From NCBI GenBank assembly GCA_005883445.1, contig VAZL01000716.1, positions 1 through 5,527 on the forward strand: DNA of 5,527 nucleotides, given 5' to 3'. The position numbers and the translations under genes are program-made. The notes under the pieces were generated by a model. The model was given only the letters and a program-made list of their open reading frames with translations. It ran no database searches and was not told the origin of the DNA. This document shows, in pieces, positions 5,489 through 5,527 of the stretch (the stretch's first letter is position 1; every line of letters begins with the position of its first letter). Source of the DNA: Alphaproteobacteria bacterium. Lineage in GTDB: Bacteria > Pseudomonadota > Alphaproteobacteria > Rhizobiales > Xanthobacteraceae.

Positions 5489-5527
5489 CTTGTCTGTCCC
5501 CTGCCGCCGCGCGCCTCGCCGCGACCT

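Noticed and set aside
1..5527. CRISPR array, tRNA/rRNA, insertion sequence, toxin-antitoxin or defence genes
   Set aside because: No tandem repeat-spacer pattern, cloverleaf, transposase or small toxin-like gene pair was seen; the window is explained by a regulator, two transporters, a gene remnant and palindromes.

Overview
The window is chromosome-like, GC-rich DNA, most likely from an alphaproteobacterium of the Rhizobiales (Bradyrhizobium/Rhodopseudomonas-like). The evidence is the high GC with strong third-position bias, the two TRAP-type solute transporters, and two palindromic repeats in the right half. One of these repeats has the layout of the dispersed palindromes I associate with Rhizobiales genomes. 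The genus assignment is inference.

Left part (1-3245, mostly + strand): the 5' end of a GntR/FadR-type regulator runs leftward off the window. It is divergent from a complete tripartite TRAP operon: periplasmic binding protein (382-1314), small membrane subunit (1423-1941) and large membrane subunit (1962-3245). The 91-bp divergent gap carries an inverted repeat that is a good operator candidate. A strong stem-loop separates the binding-protein gene from the membrane genes. The binding protein appears to have lost its C-terminal end: a small deletion leaves a recognisable family tail just downstream in another frame.

Middle (3246-3455): about 210 bp without an intact gene, between two convergent operons. 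It contains the orphan last ~13 codons of a short-chain dehydrogenase/reductase gene on the minus strand, probably a rearrangement scar.

Right part (3456-5488, minus strand): the membrane subunits of a second TRAP transporter from another subfamily (mannitol/chloroaromatic, FcbT-like). The small subunit is upstream and the large subunit follows it. Between them lie two adjacent palindromic elements. The small subunit appears to lack a short motif between TM2 and TM3. Its binding-protein gene is not in the window and may lie beyond the right edge.

Together the genes describe sodium- or proton-driven uptake of organic (probably carboxylate-bearing) solutes, with the left system under a substrate-responsive GntR repressor or activator. 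The substrates cannot be read from the sequence. I found no novel defence, mobile or RNA system. The most notable signals are the three lesion-like sites (binding-protein tail, SDR scar, small-subunit gap) and the structured intercistronic elements.
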